From: an uncultured Terrimonas sp.
GTDB taxonomy: Bacteria > Bacteroidota > Bacteroidia > Chitinophagales > Chitinophagaceae
Reading direction: 5' to 3'
Assembly (NCBI GenBank): GCA_946886925.1
Contig: CAMPJQ010000065.1
Coordinates: 1-9,442 of the forward strand
DNA: 9,442 bases
The stretch's first letter is position 1. Each line of letters starts with the position of its first letter. Below the pieces are notes generated by a model that worked only from the letters and a program-made list of their open reading frames with translations, was not told the origin of the DNA and ran no database searches. Of the stretch, positions 1 through 5,940 are shown one piece after another. The position numbers and the translations under genes were made by a program.

Positions 1-68
1 TGATGGCTTTTGCCGCCGAAAAAAGCAGGTTGAATCATACGATTGAGGAGGTGAAACTGCATAAGTGA
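1..68 (+). CDS. C-terminal tail of a plus-strand gene cut by the window edge
   Basis: Plus-strand frame 3 is open from the left edge to a TGA at 66-68. It encodes about 21 residues, ending in a charged, helix-like tail (…EEVKLHK). I do not recognise the family from so short a piece. A coding reading is supported by the unbroken frame up to a stop that coincides exactly with the start of the repeat array at 65, and by its layout as a convergent partner of plsC. The frame contains an internal ATG at 3-5, but nothing shows that this is a start. A chance open frame of this length cannot be excluded. Confidence 0.45.
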   Translation, partial: MAFAAEKSRLNHTIEEVKLHK

Positions 69-117
69 GAGGTGAAAGTGAGAAGAGAAAGGAGAGGTGA
101 AAGGAGAGAGGTGAGAG
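65..117. repeat. Degenerate 7-bp tandem repeat array, GTGAGAG type
   Basis: Units of GTGAGAG, GTGAAAG and GAGAGAG are in 7-bp phase at 65-78 and again at 97-117. The middle (79-96) is a more diverged purine-rich stretch. The plus strand of the array is almost wholly purine. The first unit contains the TGA stop (66-68) of the gene entering from the left. The same word recurs at 1043-1056 and, inverted, at 1145-1165. Confidence 0.8.
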
Positions 118-124
118 GTTTGGA

Positions 125-207
125 ACTTCCGACCTGCAACCTGTAACCTAAAACTTGTACCTGTAACCTGCACCTTGTAACCTGTACCCTGCAACCTGCA
201 ACTCACA
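125..207. repeat. Degenerate 7-bp tandem repeat array, ACCTGYA type
   Basis: From 132 to 200 the sequence divides into heptamers close to ACCTGCA or ACCTGTA, with one 6-bp unit at 160-165. Weaker units extend it to 125-131 and 201-207. The last unit supplies the stop codon of plsC (203-205). Read on the other strand this is the same word family as the array at 5775-5816 (CARGTTR). Together with the adjacent GTGAGAG array it fills the gap between two convergent genes. Confidence 0.85.
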
Positions 208-967
208 ACTTCTTCACCCAACTCACTCCGTAATGCAACAACCGTTTTTCCATTTGTGCATACACTTTTTGTTTCAGTGTTTCTACATCTTTAATCGTTA
301 AGCCGGTCACCGCAATTTCCTCCATAAAAACCGCCCTGCTTTTGCCCGGTGTAAGCGTGAATAATTTTCCATAAGGCATCCTGTTGTATACATCTAAGAA
401 CAGTACAGGTTTAACAGGGGTTTGTGTTTCAATGGCGATGCGGAAAGCGCCATCAAAAAAAGACTTGAGCGCATTGCCTGTTTCATTAAAAGTTCCTTCC
501 GGAAATATTAAAATGGAAATATGTTTCCTCAGCACGGCTTTTAGCTTGCTTACGCTTTTTGAACGGTCTGCAGCATTGTCGCGGTCTACCGTTACTATCG
601 CATTTTTATAGATGTAGCCAAATACGGGAACGCCACCTGTTTCTTTTTTTCCTAAAGCACGTATGGGTTGCCGGTAGGTTTTTACAATTACAGCAGCATC
701 CAGAAAGGAAATGTGATTGGTAACGAAAATATAAGATCTCTTTTTGTTGTGCGGTGATTCATAAATGTTTTTATGAACAATGCCCACCAGCGGGAACCAT
801 ACATCACCCCACAGCATGCAGATGCGGTATATGGCGTTTCCTCCCCTTACTGGTCCCCAAAAAGAAACAAGGAGCACAAAGGGAAATATGATAAACATAA
901 GCAATACAAATAAAAGCATCGCGTATATGTTGTAGAGCCACCTCAAAATTTTAACCAAAAGGTTCAT
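203..967 (-). CDS. plsC: 1-acyl-sn-glycerol-3-phosphate acyltransferase (PlsC/LPAAT family)
   Basis: This 254-residue protein belongs to the PlsC family, which transfers an acyl chain to lysophosphatidic acid to make phosphatidic acid, the precursor of membrane phospholipids, at the inner face of the cytoplasmic membrane. The N-terminus (about residues 10-37) is strongly hydrophobic and would anchor it. Motif I is NHISFLD at 84-90, giving the catalytic H85 and D90 in HX4D spacing. The acceptor-binding motif FPEGT lies at 155-159, and a conserved V-D-R stretch at 127-129 precedes it. The length is normal for a single-domain enzyme. The ATG at 965-967 starts directly before the membrane segment. 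It lies 241 bp downstream of the DUF4258 gene on the same strand, so it may have its own promoter, although I found no clear TAnnTTTG site. Its stop codon lies in a heptamer array. Some relatives acylate ornithine lipids instead, so substrate is by family only. Confidence 0.88.
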   Translation of the reverse strand: MNLLVKILRWLYNIYAMLLFVLLMFIIFPFVLLVSFWGPVRGGNAIYRICMLWGDVWFPLVGIVHKNIYESPHNKKRSYIFVTNHISFLDAAVIVKTYRQPIRALGKKETGGVPVFGYIYKNAIVTVDRDNAADRSKSVSKLKAVLRKHISILIFPEGTFNETGNALKSFFDGAFRIAIETQTPVKPVLFLDVYNRMPYGKLFTLTPGKSRAVFMEEIAVTGLTIKDVETLKQKVYAQMEKRLLHYGVSWVKKL

Positions 968-1042
968 GGGCAGTCATGTTCTTGTGATAAATATTCTTTA
1001 CACGCCGTTAATGAGTTTAATTGTAATATACTGTATCTTATT

Positions 1043-1165
1043 GTGAGAGGTGAGATGACAAAGGCGGAAAACGGATCATCCTCTGAATGGCTTAACCGAA
1101 AGGCGTTCATCCGCAAAAACAATATATACGAACAGGCGTTTCTTTCACTTCTCTCTTCTCACCTC
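1043..1165. repeat. Inverted pair of GTGAGAG-type heptamer runs flanking about 90 bp
   Basis: Two heptamers (GTGAGAG, GTGAGAT) lie at 1043-1056. Three heptamers of the inverse word (TCACTTC, TCTCTTC, TCACCTC) lie in phase at 1145-1165. GAGGTGAGA at 1047-1055 is the exact inverse of TCTCACCTC at 1157-1165, so the ends could pair in a transcript. The enclosed stretch (1057-1144) shows no gene I can support; the plus-strand open frame across it begins with GTG inside the repeat and looks accidental. The pair lies between the DUF4258 gene and plsC. Confidence 0.6.
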
Positions 1166-1208
1166 TGTATAAAAAAATGCTGTACATTATTGTTGGCTGA
1201 TCGTAATA

Positions 1209-1601
1209 TCAATTGCAGTTGCATTCCCATTCTTCATTCAGATCTATACAGGTAATAACCACCATTCCCCGTTTTGAAGGTGCAAAAATAATACGTACCT
1301 GCTGATCATCGTGGGTTATGCCTTCCAAAGCATATTTGGGATCGGGTTTTGAATGCAGATCGCTTTTGCTGTAATTGATCTTCCCATTTTGCAGTATTTC
1401 TTTTATTTCGCTATTGTCAATATGCCTGCAACCCATTCTGCACCGGGCATGGCGGGTGTAAATAAGCGGTGTAAGATCGCGGTTAAAGCTGCCATCTGCT
1501 TCAGCAGCCTGCTGTGGGGAATTGTTGCTGTAATACAGCCAGAACAAACCGCAGCATACCAGCAGTAAAATAAGATACCGGGTAAAACGTCCCTTTTTCA
1601 T
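1209..1601 (-). CDS. Membrane-anchored DUF4258 domain protein
   Basis: This is a 130-residue protein of unknown function. Residues 8-24 form one hydrophobic segment after a basic start (MKKGRFTR), so the rest is probably outside the cytoplasm, held by an uncleaved anchor or released as a secreted form; no convincing lipobox is present. Residues 47-120 match the DUF4258 pattern: Y-T-x-H-A-x-x-R-M then an I-D-x-x-E-I helix (48-69), a K-Y-x-L-E-G strand (about 89-94) and a V-R-I-I-F strand (102-106). The domain is small and often single-copy; its activity is not established. It is unusually cysteine-rich (C54, C58, C118, C127, C129), with the last two in the tail WECNCN, which could mean a disulfide or metal site. 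Its ATG overlaps the stop of the upstream gene by 4 nt (ATGA), so translation is probably coupled to it. Confidence 0.75.
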   Translation of the reverse strand: MKKGRFTRYLILLLVCCGLFWLYYSNNSPQQAAEADGSFNRDLTPLIYTRHARCRMGCRHIDNSEIKEILQNGKINYSKSDLHSKPDPKYALEGITHDDQQVRIIFAPSKRGMVVITCIDLNEEWECNCN

Positions 1602-2485
1602 TTTAAGGTATTGTCGTGTGCCATAACATCGGCAAGAGTAAGCAATTCCGTTTGCTTGTACAGGTTATCGCTGGTGTCGAAACATTTGGCCAGTTCTTCC
1701 AGCAGAAACTGTAAAATGAGCCTGTGGTCCATTGGCTTGAAATAGGATGTAGTAATGGCGACGCCTATTTTTTTAAAATAATTCTCCACATCTTTATGCG
1801 TGTATACATGACCGTTCATAGGATCAACATAAAAATGTATGTTGTTGTCGTTTTCTTTTTTGGGATTAAAATAGTCGTAAGATGTATCAAAATAAGCAAG
1901 CAGGTACTGGCGCGGGATCTTAATTGCCTTTACGGGAATATCAAGCAATCCGCACAGCAACTGGTATATGATACCATTCATTATCGAATTGCCGCGTTTG
2001 GTTTCAAGCACTTTATTGATCAGGAATTCTTCGGGGTGCTGGTAAGAAACCTCAACGCCTTTAAATTTATAGTAAGTAAAGAAAATACGATTGATGATAT
2101 TAACCTGTTCCAGTGCAGTAAGATAGCTGTTAAGTTCGAGCCAGATATTGCGTTTTATTTTTTCTATCTCCTGGAAAACAGGCGTATCTGCCAGGTCGGG
2201 GTACTGATACCTTGCTACCAGCAGCGCCCCTTCCAACAGATCATGACGCGTTGCTTTTGTATATGCTGAAATATCAGCCTGTAATTCATGAAAATGGAGC
2301 CGGTGTATGAGTAATTCAATCTTTTCCTGGGTTATTTCATCGGGGGTGTTTTCCCACAACTGTTCCAGGTTGGGAATAATGAGTTTGCCATAACTTACGA
2401 TCCTGTTGCTAACGGTATCAAATACCTCGTTATCCGGATCATCTATAAGATGCAGCAACGCATTTATTTCACGGGTTTCTTCCAT
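1598..2485 (-). CDS. SirB1/transglutaminase-like domain protein
   Basis: This 295-residue, probably cytosolic protein resembles the SirB1 family (transglutaminase-like core). The N-terminal 60 residues look like one or two HEAT-type helical pairs (LLHLIDDPDNEVF… at 10-22). The family core starts near 110. Its signature is I-N-K-V-L-E-T-K-R-G at 156-165, followed by a hydrophobic helix, L-L-D-I-P-V at 180-185, a strand to Y-L-L-A-Y at 194-198, and Y-V-D-P-M-N-G at 219-225. In SirB1 relatives the equivalent segment ends in F-L-V-R and F-I-D-P. A cysteine at 178 lies in the core helix, but a catalytic role cannot be claimed. The biochemical function of this family is not settled. The ATG at 2483-2485 gives a full-length N-terminus. 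It starts 160 bp after rhaB, with no obvious terminator between, so read-through from the rha operon is possible. Its stop overlaps the next start by 4 nt. Confidence 0.75.
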   Translation of the reverse strand: MEETREINALLHLIDDPDNEVFDTVSNRIVSYGKLIIPNLEQLWENTPDEITQEKIELLIHRLHFHELQADISAYTKATRHDLLEGALLVARYQYPDLADTPVFQEIEKIKRNIWLELNSYLTALEQVNIINRIFFTYYKFKGVEVSYQHPEEFLINKVLETKRGNSIMNGIIYQLLCGLLDIPVKAIKIPRQYLLAYFDTSYDYFNPKKENDNNIHFYVDPMNGHVYTHKDVENYFKKIGVAITTSYFKPMDHRLILQFLLEELAKCFDTSDNLYKQTELLTLADVMAHDNTLK

Positions 2486-2645
2486 GGGAACTATGAATAA
2501 GGTATAGACGCATGAATCCGCCTTTTATTGTAATAGAATTTAGATAAATATCGGTTGCACAAATGGATATATGCTATTCTTTTTTTCCACAGCAGGTGGA
2601 CAAGTAGAGATACCTGGTATTTGAAGCTTAGTTCCGCAAGTCAAA

Positions 2646-4028
2646 TTATTGTTTTGGTTCGGAGCCGATATTGTAATAAACCAGTTTAATGGTATCCGCC
2701 GGCGCCGGTTTGCTGTTCCAGTGGGGATGTATGGCAAGCGCTGTACCCAGGGCAGTTGCCTGGGCTATGGATGCGGCGTATACTTCTATACCCGGAAAGG
2801 CTTCTGCCAGCAAATGCATGTACAGGGGATTTTTGCCAAATCCTCCGTCAACAAAAATCCTTTTCACATCAGTGCCTTCCAGCACCAGGCCTGTAGAACT
2901 GATCTGGCGGCTGATGATATCCAGTATAAGCTGATGATAAGCCTGCTCGTAGTTGCTGAATGAGTTAAGATCCCTTTCGGGGAATACCGTTATGGAAGAT
3001 GCTTTTTTTGCAGGGACTTCCGGCTGCGACCGCAATGCAGCAACAATGTTTTTATCAAATTGAACAGTAATATAATAATCTGCGTCCTTGTTAAAATGTT
3101 CAGCCATTCTTTTTATCTGCTGCTCATGTTCGTATCCTGCAAATAAACGCGAAGCTTTTACCGGTGCGCCATGATAGGTCATATAACACAAACAATCCTG
3201 CTGCAGCTCCTCCACCGTAAGAGGGATGTTGTTGAATGGGTTAAAGCTAATAGACCATGTGCCCGTGGAGATCAATATAAATGGTTCCCGGAAATTAGTA
3301 AGATAGGGGATAAGCGCTGCTGAACTATCATGTAAGCCCACGCCCGCCATTATTTTTTTTCCTGAAAGGGTTAGCTCTCTTACCTTATCTGAAGCAAAAA
3401 TGGGCGGAAATTTACTTATTAGTCCTTCCCTGTATACCCATTCGTGATAATTGTTTTGCGGGAAATTCCACAGGTTGGTATGGCAGCCAATGCTGGTAAT
3501 ATCCGAACAGGCTTTTCCGGTAAGCAAATAAGTTATGTATTGCGGAAGATGAAAGGAATAAGCGATTTGGTCGAATACCGTTTTTTGCTCATACTTTAAA
3601 CGGTACAATTGCATGCCCGAATTTAAACTGCCCAATACCGGGGAAGCGGTATGCATGGAGAGCATTATTTCTCCACCATACCGGTTATAGAATTTCTTTT
3701 TTAGGTCTTCGGGATAGGGTTTAAGGTAATTGTAGAGCGGCGTTAAGGGCTTACCATTCTTATCAATATGCACAAAACTGGCTCCATAGGAAGTGAAATT
3801 AACAGCCACGATATTAAATTCCTTTAATCCGGTTATTTCGGTGAACGATTCCCTGATCCATTGTGTTAGCAATTCCAGGTTTTCGCAGGGGTATCCATCC
3901 TCATCTGTTGTTTCAGGAAGGGTGGCGCTTTTTTCATATACTACTTCGTATGCTTCGTTAAACAGAAATACTTTTTTGTTGGTTTTGCCAATATCGTAAA
4001 TGGCAATAACGGACAAACTATTACTCAT
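2646..4028 (-). CDS. rhaB: L-rhamnulokinase, FGGY family carbohydrate kinase
   Basis: This FGGY kinase is predicted to phosphorylate L-rhamnulose to L-rhamnulose 1-phosphate with ATP in the cytosol. It has 460 residues from the chosen ATG at 4026-4028. The first phosphate-binding loop is D-I-G-K-T-N at 12-17, the catalytic aspartate is D234 in GVGLHDS, the second phosphate loop is ISTGTWS at 253-259, and the adenosine-binding motif is D-G-G-F-G-K-N-P at 394-401. The frame stays open upstream to a GTG at 4116-4118, but those 30 extra residues (rich in F and P) precede the normal kinase start and begin inside a heptamer repeat, so the shorter form is preferred. It is last in the rha operon, 118 bp after rhaI. 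Sequence alone places it in the FGGY family; the sugar is inferred from the neighbours. Some Bacteroidota FGGY kinases of this shape could act on fuculose or xylulose. Confidence 0.8.
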   Translation of the reverse strand: MSNSLSVIAIYDIGKTNKKVFLFNEAYEVVYEKSATLPETTDEDGYPCENLELLTQWIRESFTEITGLKEFNIVAVNFTSYGASFVHIDKNGKPLTPLYNYLKPYPEDLKKKFYNRYGGEIMLSMHTASPVLGSLNSGMQLYRLKYEQKTVFDQIAYSFHLPQYITYLLTGKACSDITSIGCHTNLWNFPQNNYHEWVYREGLISKFPPIFASDKVRELTLSGKKIMAGVGLHDSSAALIPYLTNFREPFILISTGTWSISFNPFNNIPLTVEELQQDCLCYMTYHGAPVKASRLFAGYEHEQQIKRMAEHFNKDADYYITVQFDKNIVAALRSQPEVPAKKASSITVFPERDLNSFSNYEQAYHQLILDIISRQISSTGLVLEGTDVKRIFVDGGFGKNPLYMHLLAEAFPGIEVYAASIAQATALGTALAIHPHWNSKPAPADTIKLVYYNIGSEPKQ

Positions 4029-4111
4029 AATTGTAAAGGTAAGCGGTAGGGGTTGAAAGACAAAAATCAGCGTGCGAAAAAAGAATGCATCAGGAGAAGC
4101 ATAAGGTGTTC

Positions 4112-4139
4112 CATTCACTATTCAGTACTCACCATTCGC
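4112..4139. repeat. Four 7-bp tandem repeats, CATTCAC type, in the rhaI-rhaB gap
   Basis: Four units in exact 7-bp phase (CATTCAC, TATTCAG, TACTCAC, CATTCGC) end 7 bp from the stop codon of rhaI, inside the 118-bp gap before rhaB. The word differs from the other arrays in the window but the period is the same. The gap otherwise holds no recognisable promoter or terminator. Confidence 0.7.
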
Positions 4140-4146
4140 GCCCCTT

Positions 4147-5421
4147 CTACAGCCCTGTAGCTACCGTTTTTGTTCCCCGGTTTTTGATGAGCTGTTCGCG
4201 TATCTTTTCATTGCGGAACAAGGCTATAGGATCCAACGCCGCACCGGTGCGCAGCCTGGCTTCGGCTACTAACGGACGCACATCTGTGCGGAAAGCATGC
4301 TGTAATATTTCCTGTGCCTTTACTACATCATTGTCCTGGCGGGCCTGCCGTAATGCCTGGCTATCGGTTAATAAAGCCTGGGCATAGGCAATGAGTATGG
4401 CCTCTACAGATTGTGCCAGGTCTTCCAGGGGATCTTTTACATTGTGCGATGCGTCAATCATCCAGCCCAGATCTGTGGCATGGTTCATTCCTTTGGCGTC
4501 CATTCCCTCTACCAGTTCATTAAATATAAGAAAAAGCTGGTAGGGCTTAATGCTTCCTGCAGTAAGGTCATCATCTCCGTATTTGGAATCATTGAAATGA
4601 AAGCCACCCAATTTTCCTTCCATCAGTAAAAGGGAAACAATCTGTTCAATGTTGGCATTGGGCAGATGATGCCCCAGGTCTACCAACGTATATGCTTTAT
4701 CACCCAGTTTGCTGGTATACAAATAGGATTGGCCCCAGTCGCCAACGGTAGTGGAATAAAAGTTAGGCTCAAATGCTTTGTATTCCACAAATATCTTCCA
4801 GTTGCGGGGCAAGGCCTTATAAATTTCCTGCAATCCGCTCAATGTGTTTTGAAACGCCTCCCGGAAATTGAGTTGCCCGGGAAAACAGGAGCCATCAGAA
4901 AGCCATACGGTTAAAGAGGTTGAACCCAGTTCTTCACCGTAACGGATCACTTCAATATTGTGATCAATTGCCTGCCTGCGCACCGCCGCATTTACATTTT
5001 GCAGCGACCCGTACTTGTAGCTCAGTTGCTGATTGGGCTGATCCTGGAAGGTATTGGAATTCATGGCGTCAAACTGTAACCCGTTTTGTGCCGCCAGCGC
5101 TTTAATGTGCGAAGGATTTTCGGGAATATCCCATGGAATATGCAGCGATATGGCGCCGCTTGATTTATTGAGCGCATGAAGCAAGCCAATATCTTCTATC
5201 TTTTCTTCGAGGTTGCGGGGCTCACCGCCACCCGAAAATCTTCCAAACCTTGTACCACCCGTTCCCAAAGCCCAACTGGGAATGGCTACCTGGAAGCCGG
5301 TAAGTTTTTTTACGATGCTTTCCGCATTTTCAATAGTTGCATTGCTATACTCAAATTTGCTGCGATGCGCTTTCAGCAAAGATTCATTATGGTTTTCAAT
5401 TTTATATTTTTCTATCTGCAT
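4147..5421 (-). CDS. rhaI: L-rhamnose isomerase, RhaI (Pseudomonas stutzeri) type
   Basis: A TIM-barrel, metal-dependent aldose-ketose isomerase of 424 residues that converts L-rhamnose to L-rhamnulose. It belongs to the RhaI family typified by the roughly 430-residue P. stutzeri enzyme, not to E. coli RhaA. The conserved substrate-loop pattern GTGGTRFGRF is at 53-62. Putative metal ligands are E213 (FVEYK), D248 (VDLGHH), H275 (GGFHFND) and D323 (WMIDASH); H251, D283 and D285 fit the second metal site. These match the known pattern of the P. stutzeri enzyme by spacing. Enzymes of this type are often promiscuous towards other aldoses such as allose, so other substrates are possible. The start is 10 bp after the rhaM stop, which means close co-translation. 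The leader has no Shine-Dalgarno sequence. A CATTCAC heptamer array follows its stop. Confidence 0.93.
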   Translation of the reverse strand: MQIEKYKIENHNESLLKAHRSKFEYSNATIENAESIVKKLTGFQVAIPSWALGTGGTRFGRFSGGGEPRNLEEKIEDIGLLHALNKSSGAISLHIPWDIPENPSHIKALAAQNGLQFDAMNSNTFQDQPNQQLSYKYGSLQNVNAAVRRQAIDHNIEVIRYGEELGSTSLTVWLSDGSCFPGQLNFREAFQNTLSGLQEIYKALPRNWKIFVEYKAFEPNFYSTTVGDWGQSYLYTSKLGDKAYTLVDLGHHLPNANIEQIVSLLLMEGKLGGFHFNDSKYGDDDLTAGSIKPYQLFLIFNELVEGMDAKGMNHATDLGWMIDASHNVKDPLEDLAQSVEAILIAYAQALLTDSQALRQARQDNDVVKAQEILQHAFRTDVRPLVAEARLRTGAALDPIALFRNEKIREQLIKNRGTKTVATGL

Positions 5422-5431
5422 GATCTTGTTT

Positions 5432-5746
5432 TTATGGCATGTAAAACACTTCTTTCAGCGGGATGCTAAGTGGAGATTCGTCTTCATTCACTTCCATGAT
5501 ATCTTTCATATAATGCCACCAGCGTTGCATAACTGGGTATTGCGGTAATGCATCCATAGCGGATTGGCTGCTGACTTGTAAATAACCGAATAAATTTCCC
5601 GTTGCTTCCTCCAGAAAAATTGAATATTCCCGGATCCCGCTGTCTTTTAATAATGCCTGCAGCTCCGGCCATATCGCGTCATGCCGTTTTTGGTATTCGG
5701 CCTCAAAGCCTTTGTGCAGTTTCATTTTAAAAGCAAGGCGGTGCAT
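5432..5746 (-). CDS. rhaM: L-rhamnose mutarotase
   Basis: This 104-residue protein matches the RhaM family in full length. It interconverts the alpha and beta anomers of L-rhamnose in the cytosol, supplying the form the isomerase uses. The family pattern E-Y-x-x-R-H-D-x-I-W-P-E-L is at 17-29, with the catalytic H22 and the nearby Y18 at the same numbers as in the E. coli enzyme. The conserved double tryptophan (QRWWHYM) lies near residue 75. The dimeric ferredoxin-like fold expected for the family fits the length. It lies 10 bp before rhaI. The ATG at 5744-5746 is 5 bp from the edge of a heptamer array, so the repeat forms its translation start region. It is separated from rhaEW by 197 bp counted start to stop, the longest gap in the operon. 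Confidence 0.95.
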   Translation of the reverse strand: MHRLAFKMKLHKGFEAEYQKRHDAIWPELQALLKDSGIREYSIFLEEATGNLFGYLQVSSQSAMDALPQYPVMQRWWHYMKDIMEVNEDESPLSIPLKEVFYMP

Positions 5747-5751
5747 ATTGG

Positions 5752-5816
5752 GATTTGAAATTTAAAATTTGATTCAGGTTGCAAGTTACAGGTTACAAGT
5801 TACAGGTTGCAAGTTC
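5752..5816. repeat. Compound heptamer array (AATTTRA then CARGTTR) before rhaM
   Basis: Three A/T-rich heptamers (GATTTGA, AATTTAA, AATTTGA) at 5752-5772 are followed, after 2 bp, by six exact-phase heptamers at 5775-5816. These six strictly alternate between CAGGTTR and CAAGTTR forms, so the higher-order period is 14 bp. On the opposite strand this is the ACCTGYA word of the array at 125-207. The array lies in the rhaEW-rhaM gap and its A/T-rich end directly precedes the rhaM start. Confidence 0.85.
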
Positions 5817-5940
5817 TCACACGGTCAGGTGTAACTACTAATGACAAGCTAACTTCCTGAATGGCTGGTTATCAGTTCCTGAATTTGAGATTGTATTTTA
5901 TTTGGTTCCTGCTATTTGCTTTTTGATGCTTTTTGACCTC

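Noticed and set aside
1043..1255. Plus-strand open frame of 70 codons between the DUF4258 gene and plsC
   Set aside because: It starts with GTG in a repeat, runs through the inverted repeat and overlaps the end of the DUF4258 gene; the composition does not suggest a protein.
1724..2269. Long plus-strand open frame of 181 codons opposite the SirB1-like gene
   Set aside because: It lies fully antisense to a gene with a recognised domain, and its sequence shows no family motif; it is a shadow frame.
2610..2620. Palindrome ATACCTGGTAT and the nearby CCAC/GTGG stem after rhaB, as a terminator
   Set aside because: The loop of the first is too small to fold, the second has only 4 bp, and neither is followed by a T-run on the minus strand.
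4029..4118. A 30-codon upstream extension of rhaB, starting with GTG
   Set aside because: The extra residues do not look like the start of an FGGY kinase, the GTG lies inside a heptamer repeat, and the ATG at 4026-4028 places the phosphate-binding loop at the usual distance from the N-terminus.
65..5816. Heptamer arrays as a CRISPR array
   Set aside because: The units are contiguous 7-bp words without spacers of constant length, and no cas genes are present.
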